Under the pieces are notes generated by a model. That model was not told the DNA's origin. It did no database searches and saw only the letters and a program-made list of their open reading frames with translations. The position numbers were made by a program, and so were the translations under genes. From an uncultured Candidatus Saccharibacteria bacterium (GTDB taxonomy: Bacteria > Patescibacteriota > Saccharimonadia > Saccharimonadales > Saccharimonadaceae): a DNA stretch of 13,871 nt. Position 1 is the stretch's first letter, and each line of letters starts with the position of its first letter. Of this stretch, positions 7,354-13,871 are shown one piece after another. The stretch is from contig CARSRA010000003.1 in assembly GCA_949063825.1 (NCBI GenBank), positions 1 through 13,871 on the forward strand, in the 5' to 3' direction.

Positions 7354-8341
7354 CCCGATATTCTCCGCTTTCGATATTCTTCACCCAATCCTGATTCTCT
7401 AGATACCAGTCAATTGTCGCCTTCATACCGTCGTCGAAATGATATTTCCTAGTCCAACCTAGCTCTTCTTCGGCTTTAGTTGGATCCATCGCATAACGTA
7501 AATCATGACCTGGGCGATCCGTTACAAACTCAATTAAATCTTCAGATTTTCCAAGTGCAGCCAAGATCGTCTTTACGATCGTTAGATTATCACGCTCGGC
7601 GCGCCCACCAAGATTGTAAACTTCGCCTTCCTTTCCCTTGCGTACGATCATATCAACCCCTACATTATGATCATAAACATGAATCCAATCGCGCACATTT
7701 TTCCCCTCACCATAGACTGGCACTTTTTGATCTTTCATGGCGCACGCAATTGTATGCGGAATTAACTTCTCCGGGAATTGGTATGGACCGTAATTATTTG
7801 AACAACGGCTAATCGTCGCTGGAAGCTTGAACGTGCGCATATAGGCCAAGACTAATAAATCTGCGCCACCCTTTGAGGCTGAGTATGGGCTCGAGGTATG
7901 GAGCGGAGTTGCTTCTGTAAACAGTAAATCTGGCCGATCAAGTGGCAAATCGCCATAAACTTCATCAGTAGAAACTTGATGGTAACGTTTCACGCCATGC
8001 TTTAGGGCGGCATCCATTAAGACCTGCGTACCCATCACGTTCGTTTTGACAAAAATCCCCGGATTCTTAATCGAATTATCAACATGGCTTTCAGCAGCAA
8101 AATTGATAACATAGTCCGGTTTTTCGGCTGCAAACAATTTATCTACACCTTCACGATCCGTAATATCAAGTTTTACGAAACGGAAATTTCCTTTGTTAAT
8201 GATTGGGTCGAGATTATAATAATTCCCTGCATAGGTCAATGCATCGATACAGACAAACTCATCCTCAGGATATTTTTCAACCACATAGTGTAAATAATTA
8301 CTGCCAATAAATCCGCATCCACCGGTTACAATAAATTTCAT
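7337..8341 (-). CDS. rmlB: dTDP-glucose 4,6-dehydratase RmlB
   Basis: Converts dTDP-D-glucose to dTDP-4-keto-6-deoxy-D-glucose with bound NAD+, the second step of dTDP-L-rhamnose synthesis in the cytoplasm. The 334-residue protein is a short-chain dehydrogenase fold: the glycine-rich TGGCGFIGSNY (6-16) binds NAD+, VSTDEVYGDL (123-132) carries the Thr-Asp-Glu catalytic residues, and YSASKGG (153-159) is the Tyr-xxx-Lys motif. NNYGPYQFPEKLIP and the WYLEN tail are typical of RmlB. The ATG at 8341 follows GGAAGGAG four bases upstream and gives the canonical MKFIVTGG start; a frame-open extension to 8395 is rejected. It shares a 4-bp ATGA overlap with rmlD. The gene order A-C-D-B places it last of the four, and it is directly coupled to the DUF2142 gene by a 17-bp overlap. 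Confidence 0.97.
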   Translation of the reverse strand: MKFIVTGGCGFIGSNYLHYVVEKYPEDEFVCIDALTYAGNYYNLDPIINKGNFRFVKLDITDREGVDKLFAAEKPDYVINFAAESHVDNSIKNPGIFVKTNVMGTQVLMDAALKHGVKRYHQVSTDEVYGDLPLDRPDLLFTEATPLHTSSPYSASKGGADLLVLAYMRTFKLPATISRCSNNYGPYQFPEKLIPHTIACAMKDQKVPVYGEGKNVRDWIHVYDHNVGVDMIVRKGKEGEVYNLGGRAERDNLTIVKTILAALGKSEDLIEFVTDRPGHDLRYAMDPTKAEEELGWTRKYHFDDGMKATIDWYLENQDWVKNIESGEYRDAYKG

Positions 8342-9216
8342 AATTCTCCTTCCTTTGTTAACTCTGCGATATATCTCTTCACTGCATCTTGCCAATTCGG
8401 CAAACGTTCAAAACCTTTTTGCTCAATTTTATCTTTGCTTAATTTTGAGTAATGTGGACGTTTGGCCTGGGGTTTACCAGCTAGCTGGATATATTCCTCC
8501 GTGCTGACCTTATTCACCTTTGTTTTAATGTTGGCAATTTTATAAAATTCTTCCGTAAACTCAGCCCAGGAGCAGAAACCCTCGTTAGTGGCATGGTAGA
8601 TGCCATACTCATCGCTTTCAGATAAATCAACTAAGAACCTCGCAAGATCAACTGTATAAGTCGGTGAGCCTATTTGATCATCAACTACCGAAACTTCCTC
8701 TCGCCCATTAGCAACTTTTAACATGGTCTTAACGAAATTCCGCCCGTTCACCCCAAAAACCCAGGCCGTACGCACCACGAAATGTTTCGGATACTCCTGA
8801 ACGATTTCTTCGCCAGCTAACTTGGTTTGACCATAAACACTCTGCGGATTAGTATCATCATTAACCTCGTATGGCTGAAGATTTTCTCCATCAAATACAT
8901 AATCTGTTGAAACGTAGATGATTTTCACACCTACTTTCTCGGCTACCTGCCGCAAATTTCGCGTCCCGTCAACATTTACTTTCTTACAGAGCTCTTGATT
9001 TTTCTCAGCTCCATCCACATTCGTATACGCTGCACAATGAAAAATTACATCTGGACGAAAGTTATCCACATACTTTTCCACAGCACCAGCGTTAGTAATA
9101 TCTAGATCCTTTGAACTTGGCGTCGCGATACTGTCACTATTTACGCCCCGCTCGAGCAGCCCCCTCTGTATATCAAAACCTAATTGCCCGCTTGCACCAG
9201 TAATTAGATACTTCAC
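8338..9216 (-). CDS. rmlD: dTDP-4-dehydrorhamnose reductase RmlD
   Basis: Catalyses the last step, NAD(P)H reduction of dTDP-4-keto-L-rhamnose to dTDP-L-rhamnose. The 292-residue protein is a short-chain dehydrogenase: TGASGQLG (6-13) is the nucleotide-binding loop, CAAYTNVDGAE (61-71) and STDYVFDG (103-110) are RmlD signatures, and YGQTK (128-132) holds the catalytic Tyr and Lys. RTAWVFG, QIGSPTY and RPHYSKLS complete the family pattern. The start codon is GTG at 9216, inside a GTGA overlap with the rmlC stop, with GAGGGGG just upstream; translation is therefore almost certainly coupled to rmlC. Its stop overlaps rmlB by 4 bp. RmlD is the homologue of GacA in group A streptococcus. Confidence 0.96.
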   Translation of the reverse strand: MKYLITGASGQLGFDIQRGLLERGVNSDSIATPSSKDLDITNAGAVEKYVDNFRPDVIFHCAAYTNVDGAEKNQELCKKVNVDGTRNLRQVAEKVGVKIIYVSTDYVFDGENLQPYEVNDDTNPQSVYGQTKLAGEEIVQEYPKHFVVRTAWVFGVNGRNFVKTMLKVANGREEVSVVDDQIGSPTYTVDLARFLVDLSESDEYGIYHATNEGFCSWAEFTEEFYKIANIKTKVNKVSTEEYIQLAGKPQAKRPHYSKLSKDKIEQKGFERLPNWQDAVKRYIAELTKEGEL

Positions 9217-9776
9217 TCTTCCCCCTCATCAAACTGTGTAAAACTCATGCGATCAACATCTTTGTTCGATAATTCCGGCTTCTCAATATCATATTCGTTG
9301 AAAATACTTTGCCAATCAATCCCAACCGTCGGATCATCCCAAGCGATACCACCTTCTTCTGCTGGTGCATAAATATTATCAACAAAATACTGAAATACCG
9401 TATCATCCTCAAGACTAATGAAGCCGTGTGCAAAACCTCGCGGCACATAGAGTTGTCGACCATTCTCGGGATTAAGTAGAACCGAAGTCCACTTACCATA
9501 GCTTGGCGAATCTTTACGCAAATCGATCACTACATCAATCACTGCACCCTGCACAGCTTCAACAACTTTAGCTTGCGCAAACTCACCTTTTTGAAAATGC
9601 ATCCCACGAAGCACTCCCTTGGCCGACTTACTGCGACTAACCTGCTTCAGGCCCTGAAAACCTAGATCTTGATATTCTTTTTCAATATATGGCGCCGAAA
9701 AATAGCCTCTAGCATCACCGAACCGTGCTGGTTCTAGAATATAGCAATCTTTTAATTCCGTCTCAATCTTTTTCAT
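9213..9776 (-). CDS. rmlC: dTDP-4-dehydrorhamnose 3,5-epimerase RmlC
   Basis: Epimerises C3 and C5 of dTDP-4-keto-6-deoxyglucose to give the L-rhamno configuration, the third step of the pathway. A 187-residue cupin, the usual size. Residues RGMHFQ (57-62) hold the catalytic His60; LRKDSPSYGKW (86-96) and PRGFAHGF (112-119) line the sugar site; the stretch ending in AWDDPTVGIDW (145-155), with tyrosines just before it, is the family's second catalytic region. ATG at 9776 overlaps the TGA of rmlA (ATGA) and has GGAG eight bases upstream. The rmlC product usually works as a dimer. Nothing unusual in length or motifs. Confidence 0.96.
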   Translation of the reverse strand: MKKIETELKDCYILEPARFGDARGYFSAPYIEKEYQDLGFQGLKQVSRSKSAKGVLRGMHFQKGEFAQAKVVEAVQGAVIDVVIDLRKDSPSYGKWTSVLLNPENGRQLYVPRGFAHGFISLEDDTVFQYFVDNIYAPAEEGGIAWDDPTVGIDWQSIFNEYDIEKPELSNKDVDRMSFTQFDEGEE

Positions 9777-10651
9777 GCCGCATTCTCCAATGTCTTCTTT
9801 AAAAACGCTCCGTAATTATTTTTTCTCAGTAATTCCGCTCGCTCGGCTAGCTGTTCTTTTGAAATCCAACCACGATCAAACGCAATTTGTTCTGGACAAG
9901 CTACAATCCTACTTTGGTTAGTTTCGATCGCTCGAATCATTACCGCTGCATCCATTTCGCTATCGAAAGTGCCAGTATCAAACCAACTAAAACCGTTCCC
10001 TAATAATTCTCCACGAAGCTTTCCATCCTGTAAGTAAATGTCATTAAGTGAAGTAATTTCTAATTCACCACGCTCGGAGGGTTTTACTTGTTTAGCCTTT
10101 TCAGCTACACCAGATGGGTAGAAATAGAGCCCAGTAACTGCATAATCCGACTTTGGTTGAGCTGGTTTTTCTTCTACGCTTACGATATTATTATCGCGAT
10201 CCAACTCCATGATGCCAAAACGCTCAGGGTCATGCACTCGGAAACCAAAATTAGTCGCATAACCCTTTTCCGCATTTTCACTCGCGCTAGTTAATAACTT
10301 CGTCAGACCATTCCCATAGAAAATATTGTCTCCGAGAATCATTGCACATGGCTCATCACCGATAAAATCTTCACCAAGAATAAAGGCCTGCGCTAAACCA
10401 TCTGGCGAAGGCTGGATAACATATTCTAAACGTATGCCAAACTTCGAACCATCACCAAGCAACTTCTTAAATCCTGGTTGATCAACTTCAGTTGTGATAA
10501 TCAAAATATCACGAATCCCTGCGAGCATCAAAGTCGAGAGTGGATAAAAAATCATCGGTTTATCATAAATCGGCATCAGCTGTTTACTGATCCCCTCGGT
10601 GATCGGATACAAGCGTGTACCTGATCCACCAGCTAAAATAATCCCTTTCAT
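9773..10651 (-). CDS. rmlA: Glucose-1-phosphate thymidylyltransferase RmlA
   Basis: Joins glucose-1-phosphate and dTTP into dTDP-glucose, the first and normally feedback-controlled step of dTDP-L-rhamnose synthesis. The 292-residue protein begins MKGIILAGGSGTRLYP, the nucleotide-binding signature (G8 to P16), followed by KQLMPIYDKPMI, ILGDNIFYG (metal and sugar binding), FGIMELD, VEEKPAQPKSDYAVTGLY and SWFDTGT, all standard. ATG at 10651 is chosen because GGGAG lies five bases upstream at 10657-10661; a frame-open GTG at 10657 uses the last base of that ribosome site and is ruled out. It lies 12 bp after the rgpF-like gene and overlaps rmlC by 4 bp, so it is part of the transcript started at 12263. 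No separate promoter was seen. Confidence 0.97.
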   Translation of the reverse strand: MKGIILAGGSGTRLYPITEGISKQLMPIYDKPMIFYPLSTLMLAGIRDILIITTEVDQPGFKKLLGDGSKFGIRLEYVIQPSPDGLAQAFILGEDFIGDEPCAMILGDNIFYGNGLTKLLTSASENAEKGYATNFGFRVHDPERFGIMELDRDNNIVSVEEKPAQPKSDYAVTGLYFYPSGVAEKAKQVKPSERGELEITSLNDIYLQDGKLRGELLGNGFSWFDTGTFDSEMDAAVMIRAIETNQSRIVACPEQIAFDRGWISKEQLAERAELLRKNNYGAFLKKTLENAA

Positions 10652-10656
10652 AGTCA

Positions 10657-10661
10657 CTCCC
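10657..10661 (-). promoter_or_regulatory. Ribosome binding site deciding the rmlA start
   Basis: GGGAG on the minus strand lies five bases before the ATG at 10651. Its last G is also the first base of the in-frame GTG at 10657, which therefore cannot be the real start. Confidence 0.7.
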
Positions 10662-10663
10662 TG

Positions 10664-12262
10664 CTACTTTATCTTATAAATCAGTGTTTTGTAGCCTTTT
10701 ATACTACTTATTTTATCACAATATGTTTGAAACGGATCTGATCGAACTACTAGACCGCGTTCTGAATTTGCCGGGCACATATCTTTAGATTGCAGGGCTT
10801 CTTCATATTTTGCTTGTTCATTATCGGCCACCATCATAATCAAAACCGACTCAAAGATCATTTGACTCTTTAGATTTTCAATGAACTTTTCAAGCTCATT
10901 TTTGGAGACATGACCCTCGAGTGGTTGAACTAAAATAAAATCAAAAAAGATTTTTCGCCCAGTTTGGTCATTGAAATTAAAACTGCATAGATCTTGAATT
11001 CTTTCGCTCTCGATTTGCAATTCCTCACCCCAATCGTTGTTTGCAAAAATTACCGATGGCTCATATAGCTCCAAAGAAGCTAAATTATGTAAGCCGATAT
11101 TTCCAATTAATAATACATTGGATTCATCTGTCAACGGCAACTCTAGCTCAAAATGACGGGCTATAATCACATCCTTATCAGTTAATGATAATCTACATTG
11201 CTTCTTGGAAGACTCTACTAATTCATATTGACGCCCTAGATGTTTTTGTTCTAACTTCGCCTGGAGTATGGCATTTTCCCGCTGCAGGCACCGATATTCC
11301 CTATTCAGACGATCGGTTTTATAGGCAAATTGTACGGTACGGTTACCAATATACTTATCCATTAAATAAATTATTGGTTTTAGGATATTTTTCGCGACCT
11401 TTTTTAAAATCCGCTTTGGCAAAGAACCGCCCGAATCTGAATAAAGATTCGGTGTCTCACTGTACTTATTTTTCACGTTATAATCTATTACATCCAAATC
11501 ATATCCACGTCGGAGCAAATCTTGTTCTATTATCTCCACAGAGTAATCAGTATGCATAGAAATCTCTTTACGCCAATCTAGGACACCAGCCTGATCACGG
11601 ATATCACCTAGGAAAAATTTAACTTTCAATAACGGGAAATGACACTGCTTGATTGCCGTAATTACATCATTATAAGGGTGATTATTTAGATCGCCATAAT
11701 CTATATATGAACAAAAACTAAAACCAGCCTTGCTCAAAATATAAGTAAACCGATCCTCATATCTAGCACAGACATCACTATATCGTTCCTCTTTTTTAAC
11801 TTGTTTGAAAAAGTCATAAAAAGTTTCTGAACAAAACACCTGCTGTTTTAATACCATGAAATAACTCTGTATATGTACGTGCCGTCTATACGCCAATGAT
11901 AACCCCCAAAAATCACAATCACACTGATCCATCTTTGAAAAAATATCCGACCATTCAAAAAGAGGACCATAACAAGAATCATTAGCGAGGATTAATTCAT
12001 CGTAGCTCTCGATATTTTTACGACCTATTTTACTGATCAATTCTTGCCAAGATCCAAAATCATATTTTCCATGCCGCTCACAGTAAATTGCTTTACAATA
12101 TGGGGCAATTTTAGACTTCTCATTTGCTTTTGCGGTAAAGTCCCCCCAATAATATACGTCGGTAATCCGAGAAAGCGTCTTAATGTAATAAACTACGTAA
12201 TCCGCAATCTCGCCATTCTTATCAAAACCAGCAAAAAGACATATTCGTTTCTTGTGCTCCAT
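10664..12262 (-). CDS. RgpF-family rhamnan synthesis protein with coiled coil and methyltransferase-like tail
   Basis: A 532-residue protein. Residues 1 to about 260 match the rhamnan synthesis protein F family, members of which take part in assembling rhamnose polymers of streptococcal walls: KRICLFAGFDKNGEIADYVV (5-24), YDFGSWQELI (67-76), LILANDSCYGPLFEW (90-104) and CDFWGLS (116-122) are the hallmark blocks. A basic amphipathic stretch (281-308) may touch the membrane, followed by a likely coiled coil (about 314-350). Residues 360-532 resemble a worn class I methyltransferase: NVLLIGNIG (382-390) for motif I, FDFILVQPLEGHVS (440-453), SVLIMMVADN (472-481) and a final YKTLIYKIK strand. No SAM-binding acidic residue is obvious, so this part may be non-catalytic. 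The ATG at 12262 lies directly after a -10 box. Placement next to rmlACDB supports rhamnosyl transfer. The RgpF call is firm; the tail is a pattern-based guess. Confidence 0.88.
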   Translation of the reverse strand: MEHKKRICLFAGFDKNGEIADYVVYYIKTLSRITDVYYWGDFTAKANEKSKIAPYCKAIYCERHGKYDFGSWQELISKIGRKNIESYDELILANDSCYGPLFEWSDIFSKMDQCDCDFWGLSLAYRRHVHIQSYFMVLKQQVFCSETFYDFFKQVKKEERYSDVCARYEDRFTYILSKAGFSFCSYIDYGDLNNHPYNDVITAIKQCHFPLLKVKFFLGDIRDQAGVLDWRKEISMHTDYSVEIIEQDLLRRGYDLDVIDYNVKNKYSETPNLYSDSGGSLPKRILKKVAKNILKPIIYLMDKYIGNRTVQFAYKTDRLNREYRCLQRENAILQAKLEQKHLGRQYELVESSKKQCRLSLTDKDVIIARHFELELPLTDESNVLLIGNIGLHNLASLELYEPSVIFANNDWGEELQIESERIQDLCSFNFNDQTGRKIFFDFILVQPLEGHVSKNELEKFIENLKSQMIFESVLIMMVADNEQAKYEEALQSKDMCPANSERGLVVRSDPFQTYCDKISSIKGYKTLIYKIK

Positions 12263-12282
12263 CCTTATAATTATAACACAAA
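12263..12282 (-). promoter_or_regulatory. Candidate extended -10 promoter for a leaderless mRNA (rgpF-like and rml genes)
   Basis: Within the 90-bp gap 12263-12352 the minus strand has TGTGTTATAAT: TATAAT at 12275-12270 with TG one base upstream (12278-12277). Seven bases separate it from the ATG at 12262, so transcription should start at or within a base of the start codon. An AAGG lies against the ATG, too close to work as a ribosome site. No good -35 box is seen at the usual distance. The design is almost the same as the promoter at 2481-2500. The rest of the gap (12283-12352) is A+T-rich and holds no gene and no terminator that I can recognise. Confidence 0.6.
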
Positions 12283-12352
12283 TCAGCTATAAACGAAATA
12301 GTCATCCTTAACACGGCAACGTTTAATAGAAATATTCTGTCTTTACTAAGAT

Positions 12353-13871
12353 TTATACTTCACCTTTACCCTTAAGGCTACAGTTAAAGTATTGAAGGGT
12401 GAAGTTTTCGTTATAATAAGGATCCCCTACCTTGTATATTTCCGGCCATTTATCACGCAATAATCTTGCCTCTTGCTCCATACGCAATCGTTTTTCTTCT
12501 GCCGTATCAGCCCCACGACTCTTACTTTCATAGTGGTAAAACTTGGCATACGGCGTATAGACAATCAAGTCGCCTAATGCACGAATCTTTAAACAAAAAT
12601 CCACGTCATTAAACGATACCGCGAATTCCTCACTGAAACCACCAATCTTATCATAGGTAGCTTTTTTCACGAGCAGGCACGCCGCCGTTACCGCAGAGTA
12701 GTTTACGACACAATTTGCACGATTCCCATAACTAAACTCCGGTCTAATATGATGGAAAATATGCCCCGCGCTATGACCAAATCCAACTATAACACCAGCA
12801 TGCTGTAATTCGCCATTTGCAAATAAAAGCTCTGCTCCAACCGCACCCACTTGCTCGCGTTCAAGGATTGCAACCATCTCTGCGATTGAATCTGCCGCAA
12901 TCATTTTTACATCATTATTTAGCAGTAACAGAAACTCCCCACTCGCGTATTTGACGCCAAAATTATTAACCGCCGAGTAATTATATTCACCATCAAAATA
13001 AACCACCTTGATATTTTGATCATCTTTCAGCGTGTCGTAATAAGCAAAAGTCTCCGGTTCGACAGAATTATTTTCAACAATAATAAACTCAAGGTTCTTG
13101 TACGTACCGCTCCTAACCGATTCGATTGCAACCTTTAGGTCCTCGACGTGATCTTTATTTGGAATAATTACGCTTACTAGTGGTTCTTGTTTTAAATTAT
13201 ACTTAACACGGTAAGTTCCCCATACATCCGTATGTTCCACTCCAGCGATATCTACTCTGCGACGTTTAAAATATTCTTCTAGCGCACGCTTACCAGCATC
13301 AAAGGCATATAGCTTGTTGCGTGGATCCTGGGCAGTGGAGTTTTCAGCTGCCCTCCAGTGATACAAAACTTTTGGTACATGATGAATCGTTGAAGAAGTA
13401 TAGATCGCTTGCCGGATTTTTACTTCTTCCTGTTTTTGTAGTTTATGATCCAGCTCCAACGCTTCTTCAATCAGACGCAAATACAGATCATAATCCTGTG
13501 CACCATCAAACTCTGGTCGCTCATATAGACCATCCTTGGTTTTAATTTTCCCAAGTAAATTTTTTTCGCAAACAAAAAAATGATTAATGTAATTACAACT
13601 CTCCATATGATACGGGTTAAAGTCCGGTTTCATGACATAATACGCCTCTGGATCACCCTTGTACTTTACGACATCCTCATCGGAATAAATGATTTTGACG
13701 TTCCGATCTTTATTTAGGACTTTCGTATACTGATAGAATGTATCCGGATCAACATAATCATCATGATCACAGAGGGCAATATGTGTTACGTCAGAATCCT
13801 TCATTGCAAGCTCGATGGCTTGATTGGTATTACCTGCAATACCCTCATTTTTATCTAAAATCTGATAGATA
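12353..13871 (-). CDS. Tandem-domain GT2 glycosyltransferase, C-terminal part (5' end outside the window)
   Basis: The visible 505 residues carry one incomplete and one complete GT2 domain. The frame stays open to the window edge (it reads NEGIAGNTNQAI before the first internal Met at 13804), so the true start is beyond 13871. Domain 1 shows IALCDHDDYVDP (31-42, DHDD as the metal-binding motif) and FDGAQDYDLYLRL (121-133). Domain 2 begins at PLVSVIIPNKDH (229-240), with VENNS (264-268), LLLLNNDVKM (313-322), AACLLVKK, and FNDVDFCLKIR (419-429) followed by HYES (445-448), the usual C-terminal catalytic and acceptor region. Tandem GT2 proteins often add two sugars or two linkages in turn and are common beside rgpF-like genes in rhamnan loci. 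It ends 90 bp before the promoter of the rgpF-like gene. Specificity cannot be stated. Confidence 0.9.
   Translation of the reverse strand, partial: IYQILDKNEGIAGNTNQAIELAMKDSDVTHIALCDHDDYVDPDTFYQYTKVLNKDRNVKIIYSDEDVVKYKGDPEAYYVMKPDFNPYHMESCNYINHFFVCEKNLLGKIKTKDGLYERPEFDGAQDYDLYLRLIEEALELDHKLQKQEEVKIRQAIYTSSTIHHVPKVLYHWRAAENSTAQDPRNKLYAFDAGKRALEEYFKRRRVDIAGVEHTDVWGTYRVKYNLKQEPLVSVIIPNKDHVEDLKVAIESVRSGTYKNLEFIIVENNSVEPETFAYYDTLKDDQNIKVVYFDGEYNYSAVNNFGVKYASGEFLLLLNNDVKMIAADSIAEMVAILEREQVGAVGAELLFANGELQHAGVIVGFGHSAGHIFHHIRPEFSYGNRANCVVNYSAVTAACLLVKKATYDKIGGFSEEFAVSFNDVDFCLKIRALGDLIVYTPYAKFYHYESKSRGADTAEEKRLRMEQEARLLRDKWPEIYKVGDPYYNENFTLQYFNCSLKGKGEV

Noticed and set aside
7480..7812. Plus-strand open frame of 110 codons
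   Set aside because: It lies wholly inside rmlB on the opposite strand, has no recognisable domain or ribosome site, and has a composition typical of a shadow frame.
8342..8395. 18-residue N-terminal extension of RmlB
   Set aside because: The extension reads through the end of rmlD; the ATG at 8341 has GGAAGGAG four bases upstream and gives the canonical MKFIVTGG start.
8338..9776. Recoding of TGA as an amino acid, known in some Patescibacteria
   Set aside because: rmlA, rmlC and rmlD all end at TGA exactly at the family's normal length and at stop/start overlaps, so TGA is a true stop here.
10664..10720. Internal promoter for rmlA (a TATAAA-like hexamer near the end of the RgpF-like gene)
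   Set aside because: It lacks TG at the extended position, has no -35 partner, and rmlA has a normal ribosome site, so read-through is enough to explain expression.
11185..11559. Plus-strand open frame of 124 codons
   Set aside because: Antisense to the well-supported RgpF-like gene, with no family motif.
12310..12330. Possible terminator hairpin after the tandem GT2 gene
   Set aside because: The only self-complementary stretch (AACG with CGTGTT) is four pairs with a bulge and no following T run, too weak to call.

Overview
The window is a tightly packed cell-surface polysaccharide locus with every gene on the minus strand, so transcription runs from 13871 towards 1. It is A+T-rich by eye and uses the standard code, since TGA clearly terminates several genes. 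No tRNA, rRNA, CRISPR, insertion sequence or terminator hairpin was seen. The organism is not certain. The protein flavour (RgpF, DUF2142, DUF2304 and Firmicutes-like Rml enzymes) fits a Gram-positive-type envelope. Two promoters placed so that the mRNA would start at the ATG, together with extreme gene overlap, make a Patescibacteria (Saccharibacteria/TM7-like) member my leading guess. A low-GC Firmicute is the main alternative.

Layout in transcription order: (i) 13871-12353, the 3' part of a tandem-domain GT2 glycosyltransferase; (ii) a 90-bp gap with an extended -10 promoter right against the next ATG; (iii) 12262-10664, an RgpF-type rhamnan synthesis protein with a coiled coil and a methyltransferase-like tail; (iv) 10651-7337, a complete dTDP-L-rhamnose set in the order rmlA-rmlC-rmlD-rmlB, each pair sharing a 4-bp stop/start overlap; (v) 7353-5284, a large DUF2142 multi-pass membrane protein; (vi) 5271-2504, a GT8, a GT2 and a GT11 glycosyltransferase; (vii) a 23-bp gap with a second promoter of the same design; (viii) 2480-141, a polyprenyl-phosphate GT2, a small DUF2304 membrane protein and a Wzx-type flippase; (ix) 157-1, the first 52 codons of another GT2.

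Taken together, the cell makes dTDP-L-rhamnose and uses it, with other sugars, to build a rhamnose-containing glycan in the cytoplasm. Module viii resembles the gacI-gacJ-gacK order of the streptococcal group A carbohydrate locus. There a GT2 with a small membrane partner makes an undecaprenyl-phosphate sugar, a flippase moves it outward and a GT-C enzyme adds it as a side chain. The DUF2142 protein is a candidate for that last GT-C role, or for a polymerase. No initiating phosphoglycosyltransferase, ABC exporter or LCP ligase lies in the window, and both ends cut through GT genes, so the locus continues on each side.
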